NCBI GenBank assembly: GCA_013407085.1
Contig: JACCGJ010013444.1
Span: forward strand, 1-64,000
Direction of reading: 5' to 3'
Source of the DNA: Atriophallophorus winterbourni
Lineage: Eukaryota > Platyhelminthes > Trematoda > Plagiorchiida > Microphallidae
DNA length: 64,000 nucleotides
Part shown: in pieces, positions 11,587 to 22,379 of the stretch
Layout: every line of letters begins with the position of its first letter
How positions within the stretch are numbered: position 1 is the first letter of the stretch
The notes under the pieces: model-generated
The model's input: the letters and a program-made list of their open reading frames with translations, nothing else
Told to the model about the DNA's origin: nothing
Databases searched by the model: none
Program-made: the position numbers and the translations under genes

Positions 11587-12296
11587 CTAATATGGGTAAG
11601 GGTTGTGGTAAAGGAAAGGAAAATTTTCTATTGAGCCATACATGTTTTGAAATGGGTTTGTGTAAGCACTAAACGGATTCCCATTCATGAGGGGGCGCTG
11701 ATCTAGAAGACGTGGAGCGTATTGAAGTGGAGAAGTGTAGGGTCTTGGAGGAGGATAGTAATAGGGCTGCTTGGGATAAAAGGGACTTTGCGGGAGGATA
11801 AGTGGATTAAGTGGGCCAGGTATAACCGGGAACCGTCTATGTACGGGGTGATAATTACATAAGCCATTAGATGGATTATTTCCATCAAAATTACGCCCGA
11901 CCGTATGGTTCCTAATGATGCGCGGTCCACCACTTAGTAAGGGTGAATTTGATTTGAAGACAGGGAGCACGACTTTTTTGTGGCTTTAATTATAGGTCGA
12001 ACTGAGGGCTGCAAACCTGCGGTGACGGTTTCATTAGTAAGGACATGGCTATTAGGGCCAGGTGTTAACATTGCGTCATCAATGTTCAACTTAGATTTAG
12101 CTGTTGGGGTGGTGGTACTTGAGATAGGAGTAACATCAGAAGTTTGAGTTTGAGTTACGGGTGCAGTAGCTGATGCGGAATTATCAACAACATCCAAGTC
12201 TATGAGGTTGTCGATATCAGTTGAGCGTTTTACAACTTTAGAAACCTTGCGAAGGCACTTTCGTTGTAAAGGTGTGTTGTCAGGCTTGATCAACAC
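11587..12296 (-). pseudogene. Copy B proline-rich middle of ORF1-like region
   Basis: Two overlapping frames (12296-11934, then 11970-11587) form the low-complexity middle of the polyprotein. The first has LIKPDNTPLQRK, the family I motif also seen as LKPDLTPMQRK in copy A, then a Ser/Thr-rich stretch. The second is rich in Pro, Tyr and Asn (PQSPFYPKQPYYYPP). They match the position of the P/N/Y-rich segment in copy A. One frameshift separates them. The role is unknown; such regions in LINE ORF1-like parts are usually disordered RNA-binding or assembly regions. Confidence 0.65.
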
Positions 12297-12417
12297 ATTA
12301 GAAAATTGAGGTAAAAGTTTTAATACTAGTTGGTTATTGATTATGTGCGACGCATAATTTTCGTCGGCAAATTTTATTAAAATCGGTGCATTACTACGAT
12401 TGGGAGGTTTTCTGAGT

Positions 12418-12828
12418 CTAGTAAAAGATGCTGAGTCTATGGGGAAACCATATCGCGACAGAAAGTATCTTTTTAAGATCGACTAAAGGATATCTGTCAG
12501 CCACGTTAAGAAGAATAAGATTTTTGGCACGGCTTCGACGCTGCTCAATTTCTGAGGTTAGCGACTCTATAAATCGACCCGTGCGTTGAAGTAAATCAGA
12601 GTCTAATACACAACTAGGGTCAAGTAGAATAGTAAGAGGCTCTAAGATATTGCAAATTTTCGAAACCGTGGACAGCTTAGCCGTCACGGAATCGATCTTG
12701 TTTTCTAGGTTCTGTACCGTGGACAGAACCGTAGACATATTTTTGTTCAGAACAACCGAACATTTTTTTAGCTGAGATGTAGTACGGTATGCTGTTCTTG
12801 ACGATTTCGAATGTTTGTAATGCGACAT
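12418..12828 (-). pseudogene. Copy B ORF1-like N-terminus (coiled coil, RRM-like start)
   Basis: This starts at the ATG at 12828, about 75 bases inside the 5' end of the element. It reads MSHYKHSKSSRT, then a coiled-coil-like stretch (LSTVQNLENKIDSVTAKLSTV), LEPLTILLD, and RAKNLILLNVADRYPL, which is the RRM-like start shared with copies A and F. A 1-base shift near 12478 moves the rest into another frame (a YGFPID-like block follows). The upstream in-frame residues to 13242 belong to the element III RT, which this element invaded. Confidence 0.7.
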
Positions 12829-12903
12829 AATGATCCAGAATAAAATACGTAAATTGTGATAACGAGAATAATGACTTGCCAAATTTCGAACACCCGCGCT
12901 TTT

Positions 12904-13370
12904 GAATAACAATGGGCCGAGGACGGATTCCTGCGGCACTCCGGAGCCTGCTATCATCTCTGAAGACAAAACTCCATTCACCTCTACACGGTTTGACCGC
13001 CCTGAGATGAATGCCTCGATCCATTTAAGTAGACAACCTTGAATCCTTAAACCCTCCAGCTTGACGAGCAATCGGCGGTGGGGCACGCGATCGAACGCCT
13101 TACTGAAGTCGATAAAAATGACATCGAGAGCTTGATCAGAATCAGTCAAAGCACACCAACTTTCTCGCGCCAGGAGCAGATTACTTACGCATGAGCGATT
13201 TTTTGGTGAAATCCATGTTGTTGTGGACACCAACGCCCACACTCCAAAAGAAAGTGCTCTATTTTCCTTTTGATCAGCTTCTCTAAAATTTTACCGATCA
13301 CAGAAGTCAATGTGACCGGCCTGTAATTACACGTAGGTTTATTAATACCATGTTTCAATTCTTGTAGCAA
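12904..13370 (-). pseudogene. Element III RT, N-terminal half
   Basis: In two frames, this reads CNYRPVTLTSVIGKILEKLI and PQQHGFHQK (13370-13185). Then come LDVIFIDFSKAFDRVPHRRLL and GSGVPQESVLGPLLF (13242-12904). It stops mid-motif where copy B is inserted, and the matching half resumes at 6300. One frameshift near 13190 breaks it. This is a typical CR1/Jockey-like RT with the first catalytic aspartate in FIDF. Confidence 0.8.
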
Positions 13371-13397
13371 TACCCCTAATGTTACAGATTCTGTAAA

Positions 13398-13853
13398 CTA
13401 CCTGACCAGCGGAACGCACAACACTTCTGATAGTGCTCGTGAAACCAACGAATGAATACCGTCTGGTCCTAGCGCGGATTGTATGTCTAACTGTTCCAAC
13501 AGGAGTCTACCAGTCTCTACATCTACATCAAGATCAGACAGGACCTCACTGTTATTAGAGACAGAAGGCGAATCACTGACTTCCAGACAGTTCACGGAGG
13601 CATATTAGTTAACCATGTCTTCAGCTTTCAAACCATCCTCAGTAATGTCTACCCCATTAGTATCTATCAAATTAGGAATATGTGGCGACGCTTTTGTGCG
13701 TCGACAAATGTATGCGAATAGCCGTTTTGGTGCACAAATAGACTCGTCCACCAATCGCTGCTCGTACAACATACAGTTTCTGTGTTTTAATGCGGTGAAA
13801 AGGTTTCTAGCTTGCCGATAATTGCCATAGTCAGTGGCGTTTTTCCGGCTCAC
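13398..13853 (-). pseudogene. Element III EN-RT linker
   Basis: Two short frames (13853-13605 and 13595-13398) form the connector between the endonuclease and the RT. NYRQARNLFTALKHRNCMLYEQRLV is followed by LFAYICRRTKASPHIPNL, then LDIQSALGPDGIHSLVSRAL. The last motif is the conserved GPDGI block just before the RT in CR1 and Jockey elements. The decayed copy at 58338-58856 has the same layout. Several indels separate the frames. Confidence 0.7.
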
Positions 13854-13990
13854 GAATATCGACTAGAGCTTTTGACGTTGCCGCAAAAGTTTCCTTATCT
13901 CCTTATCAAACCAAGGAGGACCTTTAGCCTTACGACGACGTGTAGACAACGGAACAGCCACCTTAATAACTGTCAGAATATTATAACGGA

Positions 13991-14775
13991 TCACCAGCCA
14001 ACAACATCAGCTGATTGATCGAAAGACCAATCTAAAGATAAAGCAACATCCCGTAACCTACCCGCGTCTGCCTTCCGAAAATTCCTTCTGGGAATTGGAT
14101 CCGTTACCCAGCCAGTGTTGCGTTTCCAAATAAAACTTAAGGTGGCACGATCACTACAGCCTAATGGAGCGTCAGTCCCAAGCTTAGTAATATCGGACTG
14201 CATGGGAGTGAATACCAAGTGCAAAATGGACTCACACCCAGTAGGGCCTAATCTGGTCGGATGGAAAACATGCTGCACCACAGCGTCCAATAAGTCCCGC
14301 TCGAATGACCCAGAACCTTTATCTAGCGAAGTCCAATCAATACTGGGAGCATTAAAGTCCCCCATAATCAAGCAGTTTAAGGAACTATCATACTGACATA
14401 TCTGTGATATCAGAGTATCTGCCTGGGTATTGGGAGAACGATAAACGACACATATCGTGGCAAATGAAGCTGCAGTCCTTATACGGCAACATTAACTCTC
14501 AGCCATACCGGCAGTCTGCTGAAAGCGAGCCAACACTGCGACGGAAATATGTGGTTGGAATTATAAGGCAACCCCACCACCGATTTTAGCGTCTGTTAGA
14601 TCTGAGCGAAAGAGTCTATATCCAAGTAGGGTCAGCTCGGGAACATCCTGCTCAGGTGAGAGCCAGGTTTCAGTCACTGCAATGATCGCTGAAAAGTCTT
14701 ATCTAATCCGATCAAAGAGTTCATCCAGTTTGTTTCTCAAGCTCCTCGCATTAAAACATATCACTTTCAAAGATC
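13991..14775 (-). pseudogene. Element III endonuclease, decayed
   Basis: The first part (about 14775-14400) survives only in pieces with stops: FNARSLRNKLDELFDRI, VTETWLS, and a GGGVAL remnant of the RxGGG motif. The second part is open (14371-13991) with the catalytic IMGDFNAPSIDW and the CSDRATLSF block that replaces the D-H motif. Order and motifs fit an AP-type LINE endonuclease. It cannot be functional as it stands. Confidence 0.72.
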
Positions 14776-14887
14776 CAGATCCCTCTGAATGCCTATCGTC
14801 AGAGGTTCGCAATGAACTTTCGGGCTCATCCTCACAACCCGAAAATCCACAATACGTAAGTTAGTTTCACCTACGGCTCTGCGCTCA

Positions 14888-15760
14888 CTAATCTCCTGAG
14901 TAGCTTTTTGCATCTTCACACGATCTTCCGAAAAGAACTTGAAGTTCACTACCCTTTAACCTGTGACCCCTCTTTAGCAATAAGGTCACTTGCATAGCAG
15001 AGTCTAACACAATCTCTAACAGACTTTGGCGATCAGCTGGCGCTGGCCTGTGGCCTAGACGAAACGCTGTGCATACTGTTACACCCTTTTCACCTTCGTC
15101 GAGAAGGGGGGCAAGATCAGAATTTAAGAAATCGCGTTCCTGTTTAACCCTGTCAATCGCCGGAGCACCTGTTTGCTCCGGCGCATTGTGAATAATGATG
15201 CAGGATTTTCCACTCTCAACAGTGGTAAAGCTCTGGTGCTTATTCTTGACAGTTTCATCTAGCTGTGATAGTTCCTGGACTTCTTTGGACTCAAGAACGT
15301 TCGGTACACCGGCCAAACTAACTCGGTCTTTGAAACCGAGTACAAGCGAGTAATCAACTTCTGCAAAGGTGCGTACATCTTTAGATTGCACGCAAACTTT
15401 CTGTACACAAGATGTGTGGTGGTTATCTTTCTTAGAGGGTGAGCCACTTTTTATAATCTCCCCATCAATACCTTCAGAGGTTTTAGCAGAAGCCGTGTCA
15501 ACTTGATGCTGAGTACTTGCGAGCTTAAAACCAGTAGGTGGAAGGCATATCTTGCATATCGTGCGAATGATATCGCATGAAGCCAACGATACATCTCCAA
15601 CTTCATTCCATCACATTAAATATGTATCCACATTAAACAAATTTCACATTGAACAGCTTTAGCGTTATTGGCGACCTGTTTCGAACAAACCAGACAAGAA
15701 TCCCCAGAGTAAGCAACGGAGCCCCATTCTTTTGAGGGTTCCTTGAAGTCGGTGCTGAAT
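14888..15760 (-). pseudogene. Element III ORF1 with N-terminal PHD finger
   Basis: Between about 15760 and 15590 the minus strand reads a C4HC3 zinc finger: CLVCSKQV, AVQCEICLMWIH, then Cys-Asp, and later ICKICLPP. Metal ligands fall in the order C-x2-C, C-x2-C, W-x-H, C, C-x2-C, as in PHD fingers. One in-frame stop lies next to the histidine. The 232-residue frame 15586-14888 follows with ICKICLPP at its start, then polar sequence and a segment with IIHNAPE and GVTVCTAFRLGH that looks like a degenerate RRM. PHD-bearing ORF1 proteins are known from CR1-clade LINEs; a chromatin-reading role here is inference. Confidence 0.65.
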
Positions 15761-15889
15761 GATCTCCTTTTGCGAATATACGAGTCGTAACCATGTTCAA
15801 ATCCGTTGAAAATAGAACAAAAGTTCTTGTAATAATCTTGAAATAGATAGGATATTCACAACAATATCAAAATATCGTAAAGAGCAAAA

Positions 15890-16560
15890 CCAAGTTCAAG
15901 TTCAATTTCGAGTTCAAGTTTCACATGGCTGAAGGTGGCTAACAGCCAATCACGCGCCCAGATTTTCTTCGACGGTATGCGGTTGAACAGCCAGCATTTC
16001 GATATCGAGTATACAGTTCGTAATTTTCACACGTTCTCGTTTCCGGATTCCTGTAAAGTAAGGTGAGGTTTCTCTTCACCAGCAAGGTGAGAGGTCAGCT
16101 ATCCAGGAACCAATGCAATAATATACGTGAACAAGGTATAGAGTATGAAATCACTAGTCTAGTCGAGGCAAAGTGAAACACAGTCATAGACTACATGTGT
16201 GCTAATTTGCTGTCAGGTTTCCCAGGCCTAGACAAATATGATAAAAAAACATGTAACAATAAATATTTTGTTTTTTATAGTTTTTTATACAATGTGCGGA
16301 AATATGATAGACCATTGAACGTCTAATTCCCTTTAAAAGCTCAACACATTCGGAAGGCTTACTATACAATCTGGGGGCTTGTTCCAGAAGTTGACCACAC
16401 GGTTGCCGAAAGAGTGCTCATGTGCCAGCAACCTGGGCCTACTCTTAAGAAGTTTCATAGAATTTAGGGGCAATTTTAAGGATTTCAGTAAGACTCTTTG
16501 GAATCTTGAAGGCTTCTATTAGGTCGCCTTTCAGCCGCTCTCTTTAGTGAGAACAAACCG
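15890..16560 (-). mobile_element. Family VII LINE 3' end, 5' part missing
   Basis: The minus-strand 3' end has a degenerate (TTCAAG)n tail at about 15890-15920. It includes the RT C-terminal scrap RLKGDLIEA and NRVVNFWNKPPD (16560-16330), a palindrome at 16076-16094 and the three-hairpin module at 16155-16235. It is cut at 16560 by the tail of element IV. A second truncated copy with the same layout is at 25360-25835. Confidence 0.72.
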
Positions 16561-17029
16561 AGTTCAAGTTCAGTTCAGTTCAGTTGCACAAAACAGTAAG
16601 TGGCGAACGAGCCAATCGAGCGTCCAGAATTTCTTTCGGTGGAAAGCTGCAGAGAAGCAACCACCACTGCCAACGCGTTTTCTTTCTTATTGTGATTTGA
16701 ATATCTCTCGACGATCGTGACGCCAAGGGATTATCCGGGTAGTATTAAGGAAGCACCTCGTTACGAATGATGCTGGAAAAATGAGAATAAATTTCTCCTC
16801 ACCAGTACGGTGAGAGTTCAGCTACGGAAGTGTTCTATTTATATTGAAAAACAGAACTCTAGCATTTACTTACTTACCAGACAATGCTAAAATGGTGAAC
16901 TACCGAATTTTGCACAGAAATTAGGGTTAGAATTCAGGGAGAAACTTGCCCCAGATGCGGTCCAAACCATTCTTAAATCTCGCGACAGAACTGCGCATAT
17001 AAGTTCTTCTTGAAGCTGGTTCCACAAAT

Positions 17030-17190
17030 TTACCATCTTGAGGCTGGAAAGTTTTTCCGGGAGTCTAGTCTACATCGCTCCTTTGCAAGTTTGAGTGAAT
17101 GTCCGCGGGTGCCCAGCTCGGATCCTAAGGCAAAGGAGTTGGTTATGATAACGCCACTTAACCCCTTCAAGATCCTAAAGGTTCCGATTA
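17030..17190 (-). pseudogene. Element IV RT extreme C-terminus
   Basis: This reads GTFRILKGLSG, then TRGHSLKLAKERCRLDSRKNF, matching the RILKGLG/TRGHTLKLAKNHSRL block of the fragment at 6584-7456. The upstream half of the sentence (SLTRRSLGG) ends at 20384 on the far side of copy C, so the two pieces flank one insertion. The first codons after the junction merge with ATT repeats of copy C. Confidence 0.72.
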
Positions 17191-17760
17191 ATAATAATAA
17201 TAACACTATATTCTTGGTAAACCAAGGCATGCAAAACATGATCAGGTTATCAATGTGTACAAAATGAATATGACCTTATCGAGCGGAATTTTTGAACATT
17301 TTTCCGTTTAATAAAGAATGGTAAATTACAAGGGTAAGAAAGTTAATTTCTTCGCGCAATGTCAAACAGAAATAAAGTTTAATCTAGATTGCATCGAAAT
17401 AATCAGATGAAGAGGATGCGATTAATTCTGGAGCAGAGATTGAAAAAAAAGAAAATAACAGGAAAAGTTATGAAGGAAATGGTGCGTGTGAAGATACAAT
17501 TGTCACAGTAAAAATAAATTTTCGAAATAAAGAAAGTTCCTTTATATATATATTGTCTTCTTCGGAATGTTGGTGGGTGTGATTGAAGAAAAGCACATAA
17601 AAATCCGAAGTTCAATTGAAAAAAATTAGAAAATGGAGGGGATAAGGAGAGATTGTAGTTTAAATTGCATGAGGTTCGGGCCGGTTGTACGATCCAGGAT
17701 AGTCGAAGAATTGTCGAATAAGGGAAACCAAAACTGTTCGCCAGTATGGATTTCGGTTCA

Positions 17761-18855
17761 CGTGAGATTCACCTAGTATACTTAAATTTATCGAAAGCTT
17801 TCGACAGAGTCAACCATCGAAACTTGCTCCGCAAATTATGTTCTCTAGGGATTGCAGGTCATTTGCTTCAGTGGCTTGAGAGTTATTTATCAGATCGCCG
17901 CGCATGCGTCCGCGTCGATGGATGTCTCTCTTCAAGTTTCTGCATTTCCAGCGATATCCCTCAAGGCTCTGTACTCGGGCTAACCCTATTTCTATCCTTC
18001 ATTGATGATGTCGTTCAAGCCATTGATTCACACACGCTCATGTATGCCGACGACATGAAACTCTGGAGAGTCATCACGTGTCAACACGACATCCATCAAC
18101 TACAGGACGACCTCGATTCGCTTTATGTGTGGTCACTCGAAAATTGCTTACCGTTCAATACAGAGAAATGCCGCGTCCTTTCAACGCGTACAAACTCTAG
18201 CCCAAGCTATTCGCTGGGATTACACCCAATTGAGACGACTTCCTCAGAAAGGGACTTAGGCATTATCGTGCAGTCCAACATGTCAGTCTCGGCGACGTGC
18301 CTGAGAGCAGCCAATAAAGCAAACGCCATGCTTGGTCTTCTCAAACGCGTTTTTCGCAGATTTGAACCTCAATGTTTGTCGCTTTTGCTCAAAGCATTCA
18401 TTCGTCCACATCTGGAAAACGCCGTTCAAGTTTGATGCCCGTGGTTACTGAAGGACCAAAGACTTCTTGAGGCTCCCCAGCGACGCGCCACAAAACTTGT
18501 CAGAGGTCTGGCCTCGTATTCTTATCCTGAACATCTTCGCTAGCTCAATCTCTTTTCAGTAAAATACAGAAGGCTCCGTGGTGGCCTCATTCTTACCTAC
18601 CAAATCCTCTCATCCACTGATCACCCTTGTAAACATATTCTCGTCCTTAATCGTGAAACTTTACATCTTCGTGACCATTCACTAAATCTTTCATATCAAC
18701 ACTCACGCCTCAACTGTCGCAGGCATTCCTTTTCCCTCCGGATATGTACTCACTGGAATAGTCTACCCCAGGAAGTCGTATCCGCAACATCCGTAGAGGT
18801 TTCTGAACGGAGTCTGGACGCTCATTTAAATGATCTCCACAACAACACACCTTGA
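17761..18855 (+). pseudogene. Element VI RT, two in-frame stops
   Basis: One frame runs the whole length with stops at 18433-18435 (TGA) and 18541-18543 (TAG). Motifs are LVYLNLSKAFDRVNH, SDIPQGSVLGLTLFLSFIDD, active-site MYADDMKLW (the classical YADD form), LENCLPFNTEKC, ERDLGIIV and RPHLENAVQV. The region after the first stop includes RRATKLVRG, RRLRGGLILTYQIL, then NSLPQEVVSA. The first five codons of the open stretch (17746-17760) belong to copy C. Only single substitutions break it, so it is a relatively young copy. Confidence 0.8.
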
Positions 18856-19221
18856 GGCCTTGTCTGTCTGATTGCTGTTGTTCTCGGATCAGCATTGATC
18901 CACTACACCGCATCGCGTACTAGCTTCATTTTTTCAGGTACGTTGTCCTCCTTGCCTTACTACTCCGTTCATTCCCTTCCTAACCACCTGTCAGTTTTAC
19001 TTGTTTCCAGGTCTAACGCCACCCCGATGCCTCCGTATTCTGCGACCGCCTCGCAATATAAGGAAGGCGCAATTCCAAAGCGAGTGTGGCCCGCTATAAG
19101 GCCTCCCCGTCCCCGAACAGATGACACTCACAATTTATTTCCACCACACTGTACATACCGACCTGTGATTATTTTTAAGCTATGCTTTTACACCACAATA
19201 AACCATTGAACGAATAAACCA
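17761..19221 (+). mobile_element. Element VI LINE, 5'-truncated
   Basis: A plus-strand LINE piece within the 3' UTR of copy C. The boundary is set by comparison with copy B near 8265-8290, where the surrounding sequence is continuous. It starts inside the RT and ends after a 3' UTR of about 365 bases with AATAAACC repeats (about 19196-19220). It differs in wording from families I, III and IV and is more GC-balanced than its host element. Confidence 0.78.
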
Positions 19222-19667
19222 TGTAGAAGAATCAGTCTTACGCGGAAGAAGCAAGGACCAGTATCGGAGTTATTTTCAGAGTCGGAGACACTGAAACACA
19301 ATTAAAAATATTCTCTTTACCATCATGGTGAGAGGTTATCATTGTGAAATAGTAAATTTATTATAAACGATAAAAAAGATCACAAAAAACAATATTTTTG
19401 GCATTTTTAGCGGTTTTTTGTGTTTTTTGTTTTTATAATAGTTACGTTATGGTAAAGCGTGTTTTTATCCATAAATGGGATTGATGTAAGCAGATAACGG
19501 TTGAGGATATGGTCATATGTTAAACATGATCATAAAACGCACGGTTACGATGAAGGTTTGTAACAACATATCTAAGGTCCGGCAACCTGACATTTAAATC
19601 GTCAGTTATCCAGAGAATACCATAGGACCTCAGGATATACTTATATGTGGTGGAGAAAGATGTGGAA

Positions 19668-20383
19668 TTACAAAACTGGGATCCCATGAGAGTATAGAAT
19701 ATCTAGAGAAGAGTTTATCTTAAGGATTTGGGATAGTGAGTGAACGGTAAGGGTTTCTACAAGAGTTTTAAATTTCCCTGTAGATGTGCACATACGGAAA
19801 TGAAGAGGAAGGGAATTCCAAAGTTGTGCATATCTAACTAAGAAGAAGTTACGTCTAACTTTAGTGCGAGACATAGGGATATTCAACAGCCTTGTTCAAT
19901 TGCGCAGATCATATCGGATATAATCGTGAAAGCGCATGCCACACCGAAGCTTAATTCGTTGCTGGGTAATGATTCGAAAGAAAAGAAGCAGATTCAGACG
20001 GATTCTGCGTAGCTATAGTGGTTCGACATTCAGCAAATTACACCTTTCAAAATAAGACAAGGGGTTTCAATAGCCCAAAGTTATTTTGCTGAAAGTACGT
20101 TGAAGTCTCTCTAATAGGAAACACTCACGCCTACCCATGTGAGAATAGATGATATCACAATAATCGAGAATTGGTAGGACCTTCATCTTATACAATGCTA
20201 TTTTACTCTCGCGTAAGAGGAATTTGTGGTTAATTAGGCTAAATTTTTGTCTTGCTCTCGCAATGATGTGTCTAGCTTGTTCATTAAAATTGAGAGAAGA
20301 GGAGTATCTAAATCCAAGGTCCTTAATTTCTGCAGAAGGTGTGATGGTTGAGCCATTTATCGTGAGTGTTTTAGAAGGGATTG
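19668..20383 (-). pseudogene. Copy C RT C-terminal region
   Basis: Two frames (20383-20067 and 19886-19668) with FRYSSSLNFNEQARH, ILDYCDIIYSHMGR, LERLQRTFSKI, then VRYAQLWNSLPLHFRMCTSTGKF. Nearly identical to 8718-9449 of copy B apart from a frameshift near 20060. Residues upstream of 20383 in the same frame (about 20471-20384) are element IV RT, not this element. Confidence 0.78.
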
Positions 20384-21598
20384 AACCTCCTAAACTTCGG
20401 CGCGTAAGTGAGAAAAGATCTAGGGACTTCAGGCGTGCAGCGAAATGTTTCATTCGCTGACCCTTAATCATGCGAGTTGCGAGACGGTGTACGCTTTCGA
20501 GTCGAACGATGTCCTTCTTGTAGTAAGGGCACCATGCATGGACGCAATATTATAAATGCGGCCGAACTAATGCCTTGTGAAGGGTCAGGAATACATCGGG
20601 CATTCGGATGGATAGCACGGATCTCAGATGAAAGAGCAATTTGCGAGCATGTTGAGCTCAAGCGGCGCATTGGTCCTCTTATTTGAAGTCAGTCCTGACA
20701 CGCTGTGCGGCGTTAACAGTGCGAGAATTACCCGACACCTGGACTGAAATCTTATCAACCAGTGCTAATAACAGTTGGCCCTTATTAAGGTTCGATGGGA
20801 GGTCCCACTGGTATGGCCAGTTTATGACCCGTTCAAGGTCGTGCATCAAGGTATCTCCATCCGTTAATTTATTGAATTTCAAATCATCCGCAAAAATAAA
20901 GCATAGGTACTTCAATGCAGAGGACGAGTCATCGATAAAAATCAGGAATTGAAGAGGACCGAGTACCCACCTTTGGGGTACACCACTGATCACGTCGGTT
21001 TGACGCAACAGCGTAGATCCTACCCTAATTCGGAATGTCCAACCTTTAAGGAAGGCCCTCATCCAAGCAAGTAGACTACCACTTAAGCCTTTTGCTGCTA
21101 GCTCAATTTCTAGAATGTGGTTATTTACGGAATCAAAAGCCTTACTGAAGTCTAGGTAAAGGGCTTCGACAGGCTTCCCTTCATTCATCCTTTTTGTGGC
21201 AGTATGCATGAAAATAAGAATTTTAGTCAGGTAGGATCTACCCTCAAGAAATCCATGCTGAGTTACACTCAGCAGAGAATGCCGACAAAGATGCTGACAG
21301 ATTTCGTCACGCCGCAGTTTTTCATTACATTTGAGACGATGGTGGTCAGGCTGACAGGTCTATATTTACTAAGATTTTACCTGCAACCACCATTGTGTAT
21401 TGGTACGATTATGGTTTTTTTCCACTCACTGGGAACCACCCTTAGGTTCAACCATGAATTAAAGAGCTTGCATAAAGTTTCTGTAAGCACCGTGGCGTGA
21501 TGTTTTAGCATAAACGAGTGGATACCATCTGGTCCCTCGGCTTTGTTGACAGGAACATTAACAAGTGCTTCATGCACCTCAGATTTAATGAAGGACAA
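20384..21598 (-). pseudogene. Element IV RT
   Basis: GPDGIHSFMLKH (21598-21377) precedes the RT. Then come ALYLDFSKAFDSVNN, VISGVPQRWVLGPLQFLIFIDD, active-site FIFADDLKF and WDLPSNLNKGQLL (21209-20679). RPHL, YCVHAWCPYYKKD, RLATRMIKG and SLTRRSLGG (20680-20384) follow, with a stop inside the RPHLEY motif. A section around 21230-21370 lies in other frames. The RT is recognisable over its full length but broken in at least three places. Confidence 0.76.
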
Positions 21599-22379
21599 CT
21601 AATCTAGTGCAATGGCACCAAATAGCAGATCATACGAGCCAGACGGAGCATTTAAAGAATTATCACTTTACTGAACGTCGCTGTAGAACCTGAGAAGGCA
21701 GTTGCCTTAGACAGGTCGGTATCGGATACTTTTCCGGCCTCCAAATTCAAATCTCTAATGCTTTACTTGGTTTTTTCTTTCGATTGAGCGTAGCTATAAA
21801 ATCTTTTTGGGATTGGATTTAGCATCCCTAGCTAAGGATAACTTAAACTCCTGTTTGAGCAAACGTTGTATTTAAACACAAGAGTTTCGAGCGGTTTGTA
21901 TCGGACCCAAGAACCGGAAGTGAGAGATAGCTTATATTGCCGCAATAAACGATCTCGTTAACGGGTAGACCGACGAACTCGAGAAGTCCACCAGGGAGGC
22001 CTATGATGCTTTTTATGACTTGCAGTGGAGCGTGCTTGTTTTGCAACTCCTTTAGATATTTACAAATTCTATCCCTGTTTTCACTTACAATAAAATCGTT
22101 AGAGAAGTGAAAAAAGATTTTGAAGTCTTTAGGAGAAAATCTCAGTCTATAATCCTGAAATCGCGTCTAGGGCGAGCAACAGGTTTGTGGAAACGCAGTA
22201 CCGCTTTGAAGTTTATCATTACATGATCGCTTTTGCCGAGCAGTGGTAGGTATTTTAAAAGTCCAACAGCTTCGAGCTGGGATGACTATACCAGGTCGAG
22301 AGTGGATTAAGTGCAGCTATTACGAAAGCACGTAGAATCACTTAGATGCTATTGCAACGCATGATCAGGAAGACATTCG

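Larger units (their letters stand above)
6301..12903 (-). mobile_element. LINE copy B (family I-b), split by an element IV fragment
   Basis: A second family I-like LINE on the minus strand, inserted in the RT of element III exactly between the two halves of its PLLFKIF motif. Its 5' end is at 12903 with an ATG at 12828. The 3' end is at about 6316, with the CTTGG-TACA-CCAAG stem-loop followed by ATT repeats (6301-6318). The 3' UTR (8717 to 6316) has a CTCACCATCATGGTGAG-like palindrome at 8372-8392 and is interrupted at 6584-7970 by a plus-strand insert. Copies C, H and the fragment at 32649-33925 share this 3' UTR. Coding parts are broken by frameshifts near 12478, 11960, 10190 and 9480. Confidence 0.82.
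5311..15885 (-). mobile_element. Element III: PHD-finger CR1-type LINE, split by copy B
   Basis: Reading minus from about 15885: PHD finger, ORF1 region, endonuclease, RT N-terminal half ending at LGPLLFK (12904), then copy B (12903-6301). The RT resumes with KIFVNDIPDAV at about 6300, followed by the C-terminal RT region and a 3' UTR that ends in a (GAA)n/(TTC)n tail at about 5311-5335. The two RT halves join in sense across copy B, which shows the insertion order. Frames are broken by several stops and shifts. Related truncated copies lie at 49906-50680 (same (GAA)n tail) and 56880-59090. The 5' end is approximate: it abuts the repeat tail of family VII near 15890. Confidence 0.75.
17191..20383 (-). 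mobile_element. LINE copy C (family I-b), 5'-truncated, split by element VI
   Basis: The 3' end at 17191-17225 has ATT repeats and the CTTGG-TAAA-CCAAG stem-loop. The 3' UTR matches copy B closely (17260-17760 and 19222-19660). The palindrome is at 19312-19332. The RT C-terminal region spans 19668-20383. The 5' end stops abruptly at 20383 in the middle of the RT, as expected for incomplete reverse transcription. Element VI (plus) is inserted at 17761-19221. Confidence 0.8.
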
